This document shows positions 35,056-43,687 of a stretch of 64,000 bases of DNA, in pieces (the stretch's first letter is position 1; each line of letters begins with the position of its first letter). Source of the stretch: REEB52 sp964626905 (GTDB lineage Bacteria > Chlamydiota > Chlamydiia > Chlamydiales > SM23-39). The DNA lies in the NCBI GenBank assembly GCA_964626905.1, contig CAZVHA010000006.1, forward strand, positions 50,342 to 114,341. The letters are read 5' to 3'. The position numbers were made by a program, and so were the translations under genes. A model generated the notes under the pieces. That model saw only the letters and a program-made list of their open reading frames with translations, was not told where the DNA came from and did no database searches.

Positions 35056-35091
35056 GTCAAGAATTTTTCTATGATCAAACAAGTTCTTGAC
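35056..35091. promoter_or_regulatory. Inverted repeat overlapping the U-box operon promoter
   Basis: GTCAAGAA (35056-35063) and TTCTTGAC (35084-35091) are perfect inverted copies 20 bp apart. The right copy contains the -35 element of the U-box operon and the left copy contains a TTGACT on the opposite strand. Either an operator for a dimeric regulator or simply two divergent -35 regions. Confidence 0.4.
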
Positions 35092-35115
35092 CGTTTTTTT
35101 AAGATTGAGTAAACT
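35087..35115 (+). promoter_or_regulatory. Promoter of the U-box operon
   Basis: TTGACC (35087-35092), a 17-bp spacer and TAAACT (35110-35115). The ATG at 35144 with its strong Shine-Dalgarno is 28 nt further on, a normal leader. Confidence 0.55.
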
Positions 35116-35143
35116 CTCCACTTACTTTTCTTTAGGAGGAGAG

Positions 35144-36337
35144 ATGCCAGGTGGAATTGTGTTTCCGTTGTTCAATCTCGCTACAGGCGTTAGCGATGCT
35201 CTTCAATTCTACGATGCTTGCCAAGATCAAGCTCTCGACCGAGAGATAGCTCCTGCTTTTGGTACAGCGTGTCGAGTCCATCGGGCTATCTTAGTCGGAT
35301 TTAGTATCGCAGAAGCCGCAATGTTGGCATCTGGCTGCAGCAGTGATTCACTATGGACTTTAAAAAAAACTGAAATGATCCCTCGATTTCTAAAAGCAAT
35401 GATCGTAGATCCAATTTCAGTCGGCATAAAAGGAGATGGCACTCCTCAAAGCTTTGTCCGGTTTATCGAAAGAGGAATGTTTGCTCCCTTCATGGATTTT
35501 ATGAGAACGGCCGTAGTCACATCTGGTTACTATGAAAAGCACTTTTTGGAGATGACTCCCGAAGAACGAGAAAAGGAAACTCGCTCAGATTATTCCGACC
35601 CACATAAATGGGGTGCTGTAAAACCAATTGATGTAGAGGAATGCAAAAAAAACTTAGCTGCAGCTACCGATGTTGCCAATGCCACTGCATTTCTTCGAAT
35701 TGGGGCGGAAACAGAAGTGGTAAGCAAAACCTTTGGAGTGATTATCCACCCCTTCTATACCCAATTGATCTCCTATTTAATGAATGGCTTGGCTGAAGGC
35801 AATTTAGACCAAGTTCCACCTCTTCCAAATCCTCAGCCAGCAGCTCCATTACAGGTTCAGCAGCCTATTCCGGAGCTCAACAATATCCAAGCTGCCGATC
35901 AGCCCGATCAGCTTGCTATCTACTCTGGAGAACTTTGGCAGCGATTAGCTGAATTAGATCTCACAGTATTGCCAATGATTCCAAATTCCTTACATGAAGA
36001 CAGTATTCTTCGACGATATGAATGCTCAATTTATCATCAGCCCGCTCGCTATCCTCTTGAGGATCCCGTTGCCAGGGGCACTTATTACGACAGACCTGCA
36101 ATTTATCGATGGATCGATGAAAACGGCACTTCTCCAGTTACACGATTGCCGTTGACTAGAGAAAATCTGATCCAATTGCCTGATGCGGTATATATCACAA
36201 TCGAACATCGACTGAGCTACCATAAGGACCGTATAAACCAACTTCTGGAACAAGTGATCGATGAGGAGGATGATCTCAATCTTGTTGCAGGCCCGCAAGA
36301 ACAACCTGCAAAGGACCAGCAGGAGCAAAATGATTAG
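35144..36337 (+). CDS. U-box domain protein, putative E3 ubiquitin-ligase effector
   Basis: 397 residues; ATG preceded by AGGAGGAGAG. N-terminal about 230 residues are helical with hydrophobic patches (GVSDALQFYDACQ, RVHRAILVGFSIAEAAML) and no known domain, then a Pro/Gln-rich linker (about 225-250). Residues about 285-345 fit a eukaryotic U-box: YECSIYHQPARYPLEDPV, then GTYYDRPAIYRWI and SPVTRLPLTRENLI, matching the CHIP/Ufd2 core where these loops bind E2 enzymes. Bacteria lack ubiquitin, so the target is presumably in the host cell. First gene of a four-gene operon; 8-bp overlap with the next. Confidence 0.75.
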   Translation: MPGGIVFPLFNLATGVSDALQFYDACQDQALDREIAPAFGTACRVHRAILVGFSIAEAAMLASGCSSDSLWTLKKTEMIPRFLKAMIVDPISVGIKGDGTPQSFVRFIERGMFAPFMDFMRTAVVTSGYYEKHFLEMTPEEREKETRSDYSDPHKWGAVKPIDVEECKKNLAAATDVANATAFLRIGAETEVVSKTFGVIIHPFYTQLISYLMNGLAEGNLDQVPPLPNPQPAAPLQVQQPIPELNNIQAADQPDQLAIYSGELWQRLAELDLTVLPMIPNSLHEDSILRRYECSIYHQPARYPLEDPVARGTYYDRPAIYRWIDENGTSPVTRLPLTRENLIQLPDAVYITIEHRLSYHKDRINQLLEQVIDEEDDLNLVAGPQEQPAKDQQEQND

Positions 36338-37637
36338 CACTGGGCTTTTTGTTCTCTATAAAGTCACTCAGGGAGTTTCGCTTTTTACTGCTGCACATAG
36401 GACTTATCAAGTCGCTCAGAGCGATATGCCTACGTCTCAAAAAGCACACCGGGTGGCAACAGAGGTGATTTTTGGTGTGGCACAAGGATTTTCAGTAGGA
36501 ATTAGTTTAGCAGACGCTGTATCCACTGCAAAGGTGGTCGTAGATTCTGCAGCCGCTGGAGCTGCTGTTCTAAAAAATGTGAGCGAAGTGTCTTGCAAAC
36601 CTTTTGAGTGGGGCAATCTTCTTGAGGTGGGGGCGTGCGTTCTTTTTAGAACCGGGATGACAGTGACAGGCATTATTGTGTTAGAACCCGAAGTATTGGG
36701 AAATCATGCTGAACTCGTCGAGTGGATTGCTGATCTGACCAATTCATCTAGTCTAATGGTCAATCCAGCATCGCGCGATAAGTTGATCTACGGCGGCACT
36801 AAATTATGCGATGCTGTGAAATATTTAACTGGCTACATAAAGGAAAATAGGGAACCTTCAGCAACTCAAAGAATTGTAGTCAGAATGAATAAAAGTAAGA
36901 TACCTGAGTTGATGATCGATCCTCACTATGCAAGTCTAATGAAAACAGTCATTGAATCTAACTCGATCGCTGATTTTGCAAAAATTCCTGACCTGTTTAA
37001 GTACGACAAAGTATTGAAGTCATACATCTGTTCATTGTCTCGCAAACCGATTCGACATGTTTTAATGGTCGCTGGGACAGAAAAGAAGCCGGTATACTAC
37101 GAGAAAGCTGCCTTTGAAAAGTACTGCCAGGAATTTCCTAACAAGCTTCCCCCCAAATGGCCGGTTGGAGTTCAATTTATCAAAGAAAACATTTCCCTCT
37201 ATGCAGAAGGGCAGCGGATCATCGATCAAAGACTCGATGTTTTGAGAGTGCAATTTATCGAAATTTCGATCACAACGCCGCAAACTGAGCTTCTTTTGCT
37301 CGCTAAAGAAAAAATGGTCGAAGATAGCTCAGCGCTGTCCGATTTTTTCATTCAGACGGCTGGCAATCCATATGTCGTTGTTTCCGCATTGAAAGCCAAA
37401 CATGTGTTTCAAGCAAATACTTCTTCTAAAAATTCTTACTGGATCTCTTTACAAGTTCCCGGACGAACAAAAGAGATCCAGACAAGCGATCTCATGGCCC
37501 CCGCATTTGCTCTTTTGGGATCTTCAATGGCTGAAGATAAGCGTGCCTTGCGAGCAGTGTTAGACAGCCACCAGAAGCTAAATCTTTGGGTTTCTAATGA
37601 CTTTAGATGCATCGATGTATCATTGGAGAAGACATGA
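36330..37637 (+). CDS. Paralogous protein with degenerate U-box-like domain
   Basis: 435 residues from the ATG at 36330 (AGGAG 5 bp upstream). Architecture parallels the preceding gene: an N-terminal helical region with GVSLFTAAHRTYQVAQ and ATEVIFGVAQGFSVGI, then at about 222-290 KSYICSLSRKPIRHV and KPVYYEKAAFEKYCQE, which align with the first half of a U-box; the SPxTRxPL loop is replaced by LPPKWPVGV. An additional about 140-residue C-terminal domain has no match. It may be a regulatory partner or a diverged ligase (inference). Confidence 0.5.
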   Translation: MISTGLFVLYKVTQGVSLFTAAHRTYQVAQSDMPTSQKAHRVATEVIFGVAQGFSVGISLADAVSTAKVVVDSAAAGAAVLKNVSEVSCKPFEWGNLLEVGACVLFRTGMTVTGIIVLEPEVLGNHAELVEWIADLTNSSSLMVNPASRDKLIYGGTKLCDAVKYLTGYIKENREPSATQRIVVRMNKSKIPELMIDPHYASLMKTVIESNSIADFAKIPDLFKYDKVLKSYICSLSRKPIRHVLMVAGTEKKPVYYEKAAFEKYCQEFPNKLPPKWPVGVQFIKENISLYAEGQRIIDQRLDVLRVQFIEISITTPQTELLLLAKEKMVEDSSALSDFFIQTAGNPYVVVSALKAKHVFQANTSSKNSYWISLQVPGRTKEIQTSDLMAPAFALLGSSMAEDKRALRAVLDSHQKLNLWVSNDFRCIDVSLEKT

Positions 37638-38269
37638 TTTCACGACCAAAAAATTATTTGGAAACAGTGTTCGATTCATTGATAGGAGTCATTGAACAAG
37701 GGATTGATTGGTGTAGTGAAAAAGATAACCCCAAACCTTCTAAATATGAATGGATCAAACCGATAGAAACCTTTTTCTCTTCTGAGGAAGAGACTTTTTT
37801 CGATGATCAATCTCAAAAATGGTATTCTAATCCAAATCGAACCCACTTAGCCATTCTCGCAGCGAATTTCATAGAAATGGGCGCTTATAAAGGAATGGGG
37901 ATCCATAAAGAGCAAAGAGGCTTACATCCACTAACTCAAGAACGCCACCTTTGTGACGTTGTTTATTTTACGAAACAAGACGATCAAGTCCAAGCCGAAC
38001 AAGAACCCACCAACCTATCGAGCCTCGTTTATACATATTTCAAAAACGACGAGCGGCAGAAAAAACAATTAGAGATGCAAGTCAAAGTGACCGAAGTATT
38101 TACTCAAGCGCTTAAAACTTTGCGATACGGGGAGCCTCTACAAGTTTGCTGGTCAAGTGAAGAGCTCAAACCCTATTTTCGCAATGATGCAAATAAAGTT
38201 CATGCTCTTGTGTTCTTTTATCAAGAAAAAACCCGACCTACCATTGAAATCATTGAGGAGAACAGTTAA
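37634..38269 (+). CDS. Third gene of the U-box operon, function unknown
   Basis: 211 residues from the ATG at 37634, overlapping the previous stop (ATGA) with GGAGAA upstream. Soluble, acidic and helical. A central segment (WYSNPNRTHLAILAANFIEM followed by HPLTQERHL) vaguely recalls the second half of a U-box but is too weak to call. No signal peptide or membrane segment. Tight coupling to its neighbours implies a shared task. Confidence 0.45.
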   Translation: MISRPKNYLETVFDSLIGVIEQGIDWCSEKDNPKPSKYEWIKPIETFFSSEEETFFDDQSQKWYSNPNRTHLAILAANFIEMGAYKGMGIHKEQRGLHPLTQERHLCDVVYFTKQDDQVQAEQEPTNLSSLVYTYFKNDERQKKQLEMQVKVTEVFTQALKTLRYGEPLQVCWSSEELKPYFRNDANKVHALVFFYQEKTRPTIEIIEENS

Positions 38270-38790
38270 TGACTCCTATAAATATTCCTTCTTCCAGTGG
38301 CGATATCATCGCTACATACAATCAACAATATGGAATGGTGCCTGCCAAAACCGTCTCTTTGGTTGAAGAATTGGGGATTGCACATCCTCATAGCGGGCCC
38401 CACTGTTCTGATGATCAAGTGACCGACAGCATATTAAAAGCCGCAGAGAAGGATAAAATTCCCTACACCTGTGTGAGCGTCCACACCATTAATTATCTAT
38501 TTATTGGCGAAAGCGAGCCGACCCCAACCCGTCTCATTGAATTCCAGCCTTCTCCCTGGTTTTACAATCTTATCTGCGCCGTTTTTCGAGAGGTGAAAGC
38601 GATCAATGCAAACCGAGCGGTAAATGGCTTGCTGGGATCAAAAGAGGAGCTCGATCAGCAAATGCTCCAACTCGCCTGTAGGAGGAATTATTATTTTCGG
38701 GTTTACATTTCTTTAAACTGCAAACACTTTTATTTTGAACCGAAACAATATGGAAGTGCTACGGCTGTGGAAAACTGCCAGATCTTGTGA
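38269..38790 (+). CDS. Fourth gene of the U-box operon, function unknown
   Basis: 173 residues, starting on the last base of the previous stop (TAATG). Soluble; contains several Cys and His residues (PHSGPHCSDD, CVSVHTINYLF, LNCKHFYFE). A short amphipathic helix PWFYNLICAVFREV may be membrane-associating. No family recognised. No clear terminator follows before the convergent rsmD. Confidence 0.45.
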   Translation: MTPINIPSSSGDIIATYNQQYGMVPAKTVSLVEELGIAHPHSGPHCSDDQVTDSILKAAEKDKIPYTCVSVHTINYLFIGESEPTPTRLIEFQPSPWFYNLICAVFREVKAINANRAVNGLLGSKEELDQQMLQLACRRNYYFRVYISLNCKHFYFEPKQYGSATAVENCQIL

Positions 38791-38826
38791 AAAGCCTTCT
38801 CTCTTTTTGCCAAATCTGAGAGACAA

Positions 38827-39375
38827 CTAAGTATTGATCTTATAAATGGTGACGCGGGCAGATGCAAAGCGGCGCGTCTCTTTGAGACAGAGGCCTTCAA
38901 TTTCCGGTGGGGTTGTTTTTGAAGAAAGCCGCTCCTCTAAAAAAAGGGTGGCTGCGGGTGCGAGCAAAGAGGAGAGATCCCCAAAATTGAAGGGTAGATC
39001 GTAGGGAGGATCTGCGTAAATGAGATCGAACTGGGCCTGTTTCTTTTTCAAAATCTGTAAAGCCCTCGATGCGCCCTGGGGGATGAGATGGGCAAACGGT
39101 TCGACGGCGAGGGTTGCAATATTGGCTTTGATGGAGCGAATGGCCTCCATATTTTGTTCGATGAAAGTGACCTCTTTAGCGCCCCTACTTAAAGCTTCGA
39201 ATCCCACAGCTCCGCTGCCTGCGAAAAGATCGAGGAACCGGGTCCCTTCGATCTCATTTTGGCAAATATTAAAGATGGCCTCTCTCAGCATCCCTTGAGT
39301 GGGACGTGTGGTCTTGCTTTTAGGTGTGACTAAGGTGCGCCCTTTAAATTTGCCGGCAATAATGCGAAGAGTCAT
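38827..39375 (-). CDS. rsmD: 16S rRNA (guanine-966-N2)-methyltransferase RsmD
   Basis: 182 residues, the usual length. MTLRIIAGKFKGRTL opening, SAM-binding FLDLFAGSGAVGFEALSRGA, and catalytic DPPYDLPF. Methylates G966 of 16S rRNA in helix 31. Its start overlaps the stop of the VWA gene by 4 bp (ATGA), so it is the last gene of a TPR-VWA-rsmD operon. Confidence 0.95.
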   Translation of the reverse strand: MTLRIIAGKFKGRTLVTPKSKTTRPTQGMLREAIFNICQNEIEGTRFLDLFAGSGAVGFEALSRGAKEVTFIEQNMEAIRSIKANIATLAVEPFAHLIPQGASRALQILKKKQAQFDLIYADPPYDLPFNFGDLSSLLAPAATLFLEERLSSKTTPPEIEGLCLKETRRFASARVTIYKINT

Positions 39376-41051
39376 TGGAGGGCTACTTGGAATTGATAGG
39401 GTTCAAGGAGCAATTTTGCATCGGCGATGTGCTTGGGATTTTCGTCGATCATATACTGTTCATAAAGTTGATAGGCTCTTTGAAGGGCGATCTCCTCTTT
39501 CAGTGAGATATTCCCTTTTTTTGCATTTAAAAAGGAGACACTCTTTTTTACATTCAGCCAACGCCCCTTCACTTTTCCCTGTACAAAGAGGATGAAGTCA
39601 TCCAACGCATCCGCTTCGCCTAAAATGACAAAGGGTTGGTCGAGATAAAGGTTCGACATCTGATGCGATGTAGGGAACAAAAGAATTTGAACTTGGGGTG
39701 ATTTGGAAATGGCAAAACAGGAAATGTCTTTTGCGACTGGATTTTGGATGTTTTTGAGCAGTTTTAAAAGTTTTCTTTTCATCCCCCGTTTTGTAGAAGT
39801 ATTGATAAATTTGCCCTTATTGAGAGCGGCGAGTGCATCGAGCGTTCCGATGTGAGGATCGTTCATTCCAATCGCAAAAAGGGAAACTTTTCCGTCGTTA
39901 TAGCTCGTCCAGTCGGCAAGCAGGGCCCTTTGCGTTGTCCTTTTGCCCAAATTTTCCCCATCCGTCAGAAGAATTGCCGTGTAAACTTCATCCTGTTGGA
40001 TTTGTCCTGGGACAGTCAGAAAAAGAGGCTTGTAGAGATCACTCGTAGAGAAAAAACTTCCGAGCTGAATCTGCTCTAAAAATGCCTCTGCACGGGCATA
40101 AGACGGGCCTGAGCAAGAGAGATAATGGGGCGACATTTTTTCTGTTTTGCTGTCGAATGCGATGATGTTGAAGGTGTCTTTTGGATTCAATTCTTCAAGC
40201 GCTTTGTGGATTGCTGACTTGCATGCGCTGAGGCGCCCTTGTTGGATCGAATTGGATCGATCGATGAGAAAAGTGATGTGTTGATTGAGTCTCGGAAGAT
40301 CGAGATCGGGTCTTGGAATTAAGGTGAGCGCAAACAGATAGCCGGTGTTATCCTCTTTCGGGAGAAAAACGAGGTCTGCGTCAAACGATTCTGAATAGGA
40401 AGAAGTTTCCAACTCGTCGAGTGTGGGGAGTTTGAAAAGATCGGGGAAAGGGATGATCGAGGGCGCTTTGGTCAAAGAGGGTTCATGGGAGAGTTCTAAA
40501 TTCAAGCGGCTCCTAAAATGGGGAGAATCAGAGGGAGCTTCGTCAAAAGTAGGCAGTTTTCTCGAAAGGGTAAAAGAGGAAGTTGCCCTCGTCGGGACGA
40601 ACAGGGGGTGCATCGGTTTTGGCATCTCAGGGACGATCAGATCTTTCGGCAGATGGTCTAAAAGATTCAAAGAGTGATTGGGTAAGGAGAATGCAACTGT
40701 CGGAGCGCTTTTTAATAGCGGTTCTTGTAAAGGGAGCGAGAGCTGAAATGAGGGAGACAAGTTTGGCTCGGGCAACTCATCCTTCACTTTTTGGGTGGCG
40801 ATTATCGGCGTCTCATTTTCATTCAGCGGTTTTAAAGAGGGGTTTTCATCTCCTTGCGCCATTAAGTCAAACGTCGATTTTAAAATTTCCCCCATCTCTT
40901 TGATATCGATGAGATTGACCCCGATCTCTTTGGATTTGGCCACTGCCGTGGAAGAGAACCAAAGGGAATATTTTTGAAAGCAAAGAAGAGCGAGACAATG
41001 CAAAAAAAGAGAAAACCCAAAGCAAGCAGAGAAAATCGTCTTATGTTTCAT
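39372..41051 (-). CDS. Membrane-anchored von Willebrand factor A domain protein
   Basis: 559 residues. One TM helix near the N-terminus (about 8-30, FSACFGFSLFLHCLALLCF), a Pro-rich spacer to about residue 240, then a VWA domain (about 255-430): HITFLIDRSNSIQQ carries the MIDAS DxSxS, and ILLTDGENLGKR the MIDAS Asp. The C-terminal about 120 residues form a beta-rich domain. The spacer and single TM would let the VWA domain reach across the periplasm. It overlaps the TPR gene upstream by 11 bp, suggesting the two products form an envelope complex (inference). Confidence 0.75.
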   Translation of the reverse strand: MKHKTIFSACFGFSLFLHCLALLCFQKYSLWFSSTAVAKSKEIGVNLIDIKEMGEILKSTFDLMAQGDENPSLKPLNENETPIIATQKVKDELPEPNLSPSFQLSLPLQEPLLKSAPTVAFSLPNHSLNLLDHLPKDLIVPEMPKPMHPLFVPTRATSSFTLSRKLPTFDEAPSDSPHFRSRLNLELSHEPSLTKAPSIIPFPDLFKLPTLDELETSSYSESFDADLVFLPKEDNTGYLFALTLIPRPDLDLPRLNQHITFLIDRSNSIQQGRLSACKSAIHKALEELNPKDTFNIIAFDSKTEKMSPHYLSCSGPSYARAEAFLEQIQLGSFFSTSDLYKPLFLTVPGQIQQDEVYTAILLTDGENLGKRTTQRALLADWTSYNDGKVSLFAIGMNDPHIGTLDALAALNKGKFINTSTKRGMKRKLLKLLKNIQNPVAKDISCFAISKSPQVQILLFPTSHQMSNLYLDQPFVILGEADALDDFILFVQGKVKGRWLNVKKSVSFLNAKKGNISLKEEIALQRAYQLYEQYMIDENPKHIADAKLLLEPYQFQVALQ

Positions 41052-43593
41052 CAGCCAGCAATGTTTGCACCCTCTCTTTTAAGCAAGAGACCATCGGTTG
41101 TTCCATAATTTGCAGCAAAAGATGTTTGGATTTTGCTTGCAAGGTTTTTTCATTTTCAGCATCGATTTTTGATCTTGCCGCCAAAATTTGCGCCTCGATC
41201 AACTTCATGTAGCCTTGGTAAATCGCATCTTTGCGGGGCGATAAAACTCTGGCAGCATGATAGTCTTTGGAAAGAAGATCATCAGTCCCCTCAAAATCCA
41301 ACTTCGTCTTTTGTAAAAGGGCAATGGTTTTTTCTGGATCGCCATTCGCAAGAAGTGCGACATATTCAAGAGCCGCTTCAAGGTGGATAGGTTCCGCCTC
41401 TAAATTTTTTTGGATCATCAAATTTTTCAGCTGCGTTGCGATCTGAGTGGAGTTCCGATCTTTCAAAGAGAGTTTGAGCCGCGCCGAGGAGAGTATTGCC
41501 TGTGCGGCAATGGGAGATCTCGCAGTTCCATAGGAGGTGATAACGGCATCAAACATTTTTTCAGCTTCGCTCAGCATCCCCTTCTTTACATAATTTTCAG
41601 CGAGGATCAGCTCCGCTTCATGATTGGAAGCAGCCAAAGGTTCCAAAGTCGCAATCGCATCGTCGATTTTCCCCAAAATGGAATAGACTTTGGCCAATTT
41701 ACAAAGGATCGCATCCAAATGTAAAGTCGCTTTACATTTGCCATCCGGGGCCCCCGAAACGAGCTCGTTTTTGGGGTTTTGTATTGCGGCTTTACACTGA
41801 TTTAAAAGCGATGCGGTTCTTGCGGCGAGGACAAAATTCTCCCCCTCTTCTAAGACCCTCTGGAAATAAGTGTCAGCGAGCCAGAGGAGGTTTTCAATTT
41901 TGATCTCAGCCTTTTCCATAAAGGCCATATAGAGATGTTCTGCCGCTTTTTCAGTATTGGAAAGTTCAAGGTATGCGTTATAAAGGGAGGTGTGAATTTG
42001 TCCCTGGTTGGCAAAGTTGCCCCCTTTGGAAAGGCCCTTTTCGGCCAAATCGCAAAAACGGGCCATATCTTGGAACCCATCTCGATAACAGAGGGATCGG
42101 AGCAGGTAGGCATCGGGCGATTCTTGCCGTTCCAAACCTTGAATTGCCTCATCGTAACGGCGCATCTCATAAAGTGTTTTTGCTAAAAGAAGTTCCCACT
42201 CATCTCTTTCAAGATCGCTCATCGGGAGTCGTAAAAATGTTTGCAGATCGATCAAAAATTGCCCTTTGTGTTCCGGTTTGCCATTTTGGATCTCCGCAGA
42301 AGAGGAGACAAAATACCTCCAAACAAAAGGGGCGAGCTCGTGATCTGTGAAAGAAGAGAGAAATTGGAGCGCGTTTTTATAACACTGATCCCAATGCTTT
42401 TCTTTATATTCGAGATGAGTCAATTCAAAGGCTACTTGAGGTTTTTGAGAAAATGAGGGGAATTTGGCTAAAATTTGCTCCAATTCTCCTTTGGCCTCAG
42501 CAAAGTTTCCCCCTTTTTTCAACATTTGCGCTTTTGAAAACAGCGCTTTAGGCAGTTCTGAAGTTTCTGGATAGTGTTCTACCAAAGAGTCAATTGCCTG
42601 GCCTAGCGATGCGATATCATCTGCTTGGTAGGAGGCGTCGAGAAGGCTCAAAAGGGCAGCGAAAAGGGTCTCTGATACGGGGGCATCGGCGATATACGCC
42701 TTTAATTCCTGGGCTGCCCGGGCGTATTGTTTCATCTCAAGCAAACTGCGCCCCAAAAAAAGACGGGCGGTTCCCACCCGATCTGCGGGGACCTGATTTA
42801 AAAGATCGGGAGAGGCGAGCTCTTCATAGCGGCCAAGCTCAAAGGCGAGCACCATCCGGTTATAGGCCGCCTCTTTTCCTTTCTTGCCGCTCATTTGGGC
42901 GATCGTTTCAAATGTTCCGAGAGCTAAAGAGGGGTCATATTCCGATTGGATCAGGGCGATTTGAAAGAGCATCTCCTCTTTGAGACTCGGATCTTTTCGG
43001 GCGATTTCCGTGTAAATTTCAACCGCTTTTGCATACTCTTTGAGAAGACACGAAAGGTAGGCGTACCCTTGCGCGACTTCCCCAGAGAGTTCACTATGAT
43101 TATAAAGAGTTTCAAAATGGGGTTTCGCTTTTTCGGCCAATTTTAAAAGCTGATCGGTCTCTTGTGAGGCGTTGATGCACTGGTGATAAAGGGCAATTGC
43201 CAAAAAGTAGGTGACATAGGGATCCTCCGCCTGGGCAAGGTAGGCCTCACATTCATTGGCCAAAGTTGCATACCACTGCAGCTCATAAAGGCAATGCATC
43301 CGATTGAGAAACACTTTTTGAACAAATTCTGGCGATTGGATTTTTGCATAGTAATTGAGGGCATTTGAAAAATTTTTTTCCCTTAAAAACAGATCTCCTA
43401 AAGCGGCGCATAGAGGATCAGAAAAAGGGCTCTCTGGATATTCGACAATAAAATCTTCAATCTGACTCTTGGCGATTTTATACTCCCCTTCTTGCCAAAA
43501 ATCGGCGATCCGGCGCAAGAAAAGCGCCTCTTTATCGTTCTCTGCCCAAGAGGCAAAGGGGAAAGTTAAGAGAATTGCCCAAATGATACGCAT
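41041..43593 (-). CDS. Secreted TPR-repeat protein carrying an in-frame palindromic repeat
   Basis: 850 residues from the ATG at 43593 (GAGG upstream; a TTG two codons earlier is less likely). Signal peptide MRIIWAILLTFPFASWA, then tetratricopeptide repeats along the whole length (for example PLCAALGDLFLREKNFSNAL, SKAQMLKKGGNFAEAKGELE, DAIATLEPLAASNHEAELIL). Residues about 599-626 are the translation of repeat element B (QCKAAIQNPKN, SGAPDGKCKATLHL) inserted between two helical repeats without breaking the frame. Probably a periplasmic scaffold for the VWA protein encoded next. Confidence 0.8.
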   Translation of the reverse strand: MRIIWAILLTFPFASWAENDKEALFLRRIADFWQEGEYKIAKSQIEDFIVEYPESPFSDPLCAALGDLFLREKNFSNALNYYAKIQSPEFVQKVFLNRMHCLYELQWYATLANECEAYLAQAEDPYVTYFLAIALYHQCINASQETDQLLKLAEKAKPHFETLYNHSELSGEVAQGYAYLSCLLKEYAKAVEIYTEIARKDPSLKEEMLFQIALIQSEYDPSLALGTFETIAQMSGKKGKEAAYNRMVLAFELGRYEELASPDLLNQVPADRVGTARLFLGRSLLEMKQYARAAQELKAYIADAPVSETLFAALLSLLDASYQADDIASLGQAIDSLVEHYPETSELPKALFSKAQMLKKGGNFAEAKGELEQILAKFPSFSQKPQVAFELTHLEYKEKHWDQCYKNALQFLSSFTDHELAPFVWRYFVSSSAEIQNGKPEHKGQFLIDLQTFLRLPMSDLERDEWELLLAKTLYEMRRYDEAIQGLERQESPDAYLLRSLCYRDGFQDMARFCDLAEKGLSKGGNFANQGQIHTSLYNAYLELSNTEKAAEHLYMAFMEKAEIKIENLLWLADTYFQRVLEEGENFVLAARTASLLNQCKAAIQNPKNELVSGAPDGKCKATLHLDAILCKLAKVYSILGKIDDAIATLEPLAASNHEAELILAENYVKKGMLSEAEKMFDAVITSYGTARSPIAAQAILSSARLKLSLKDRNSTQIATQLKNLMIQKNLEAEPIHLEAALEYVALLANGDPEKTIALLQKTKLDFEGTDDLLSKDYHAARVLSPRKDAIYQGYMKLIEAQILAARSKIDAENEKTLQAKSKHLLLQIMEQPMVSCLKERVQTLLADET
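41717..41797. repeat. About 81-bp palindromic element (copy B), inside the TPR gene
   Basis: Starts AAATGTAAAG, contains CCGGGGCCCCCG and TTTTTGGGGTTTTGTATTGC, and ends GCGGCTTTACA; the last bases have drifted. Compared with copies A and C the central hairpin is CGAAACGAGCTCGTTTTTGG. It is translated on the minus strand in the frame that reads KCKAAIQNPKN...SGAPD..KCKA.LHL. Confidence 0.85.
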
Positions 43594-43687
43594 AGCCAAA
43601 TTCCTCGTCTCTTTTAACGATTATACGAACTAGGAGAATAATTTGCCCATCTGATATTATGGCCTATCTTATGTGAGGAATTTTTTT

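Noticed and set aside
38791..38826. Terminator between the U-box operon and rsmD
   Set aside because: Only a weak CTCTC/GAGAG pairing with a long loop and no proper T tract.
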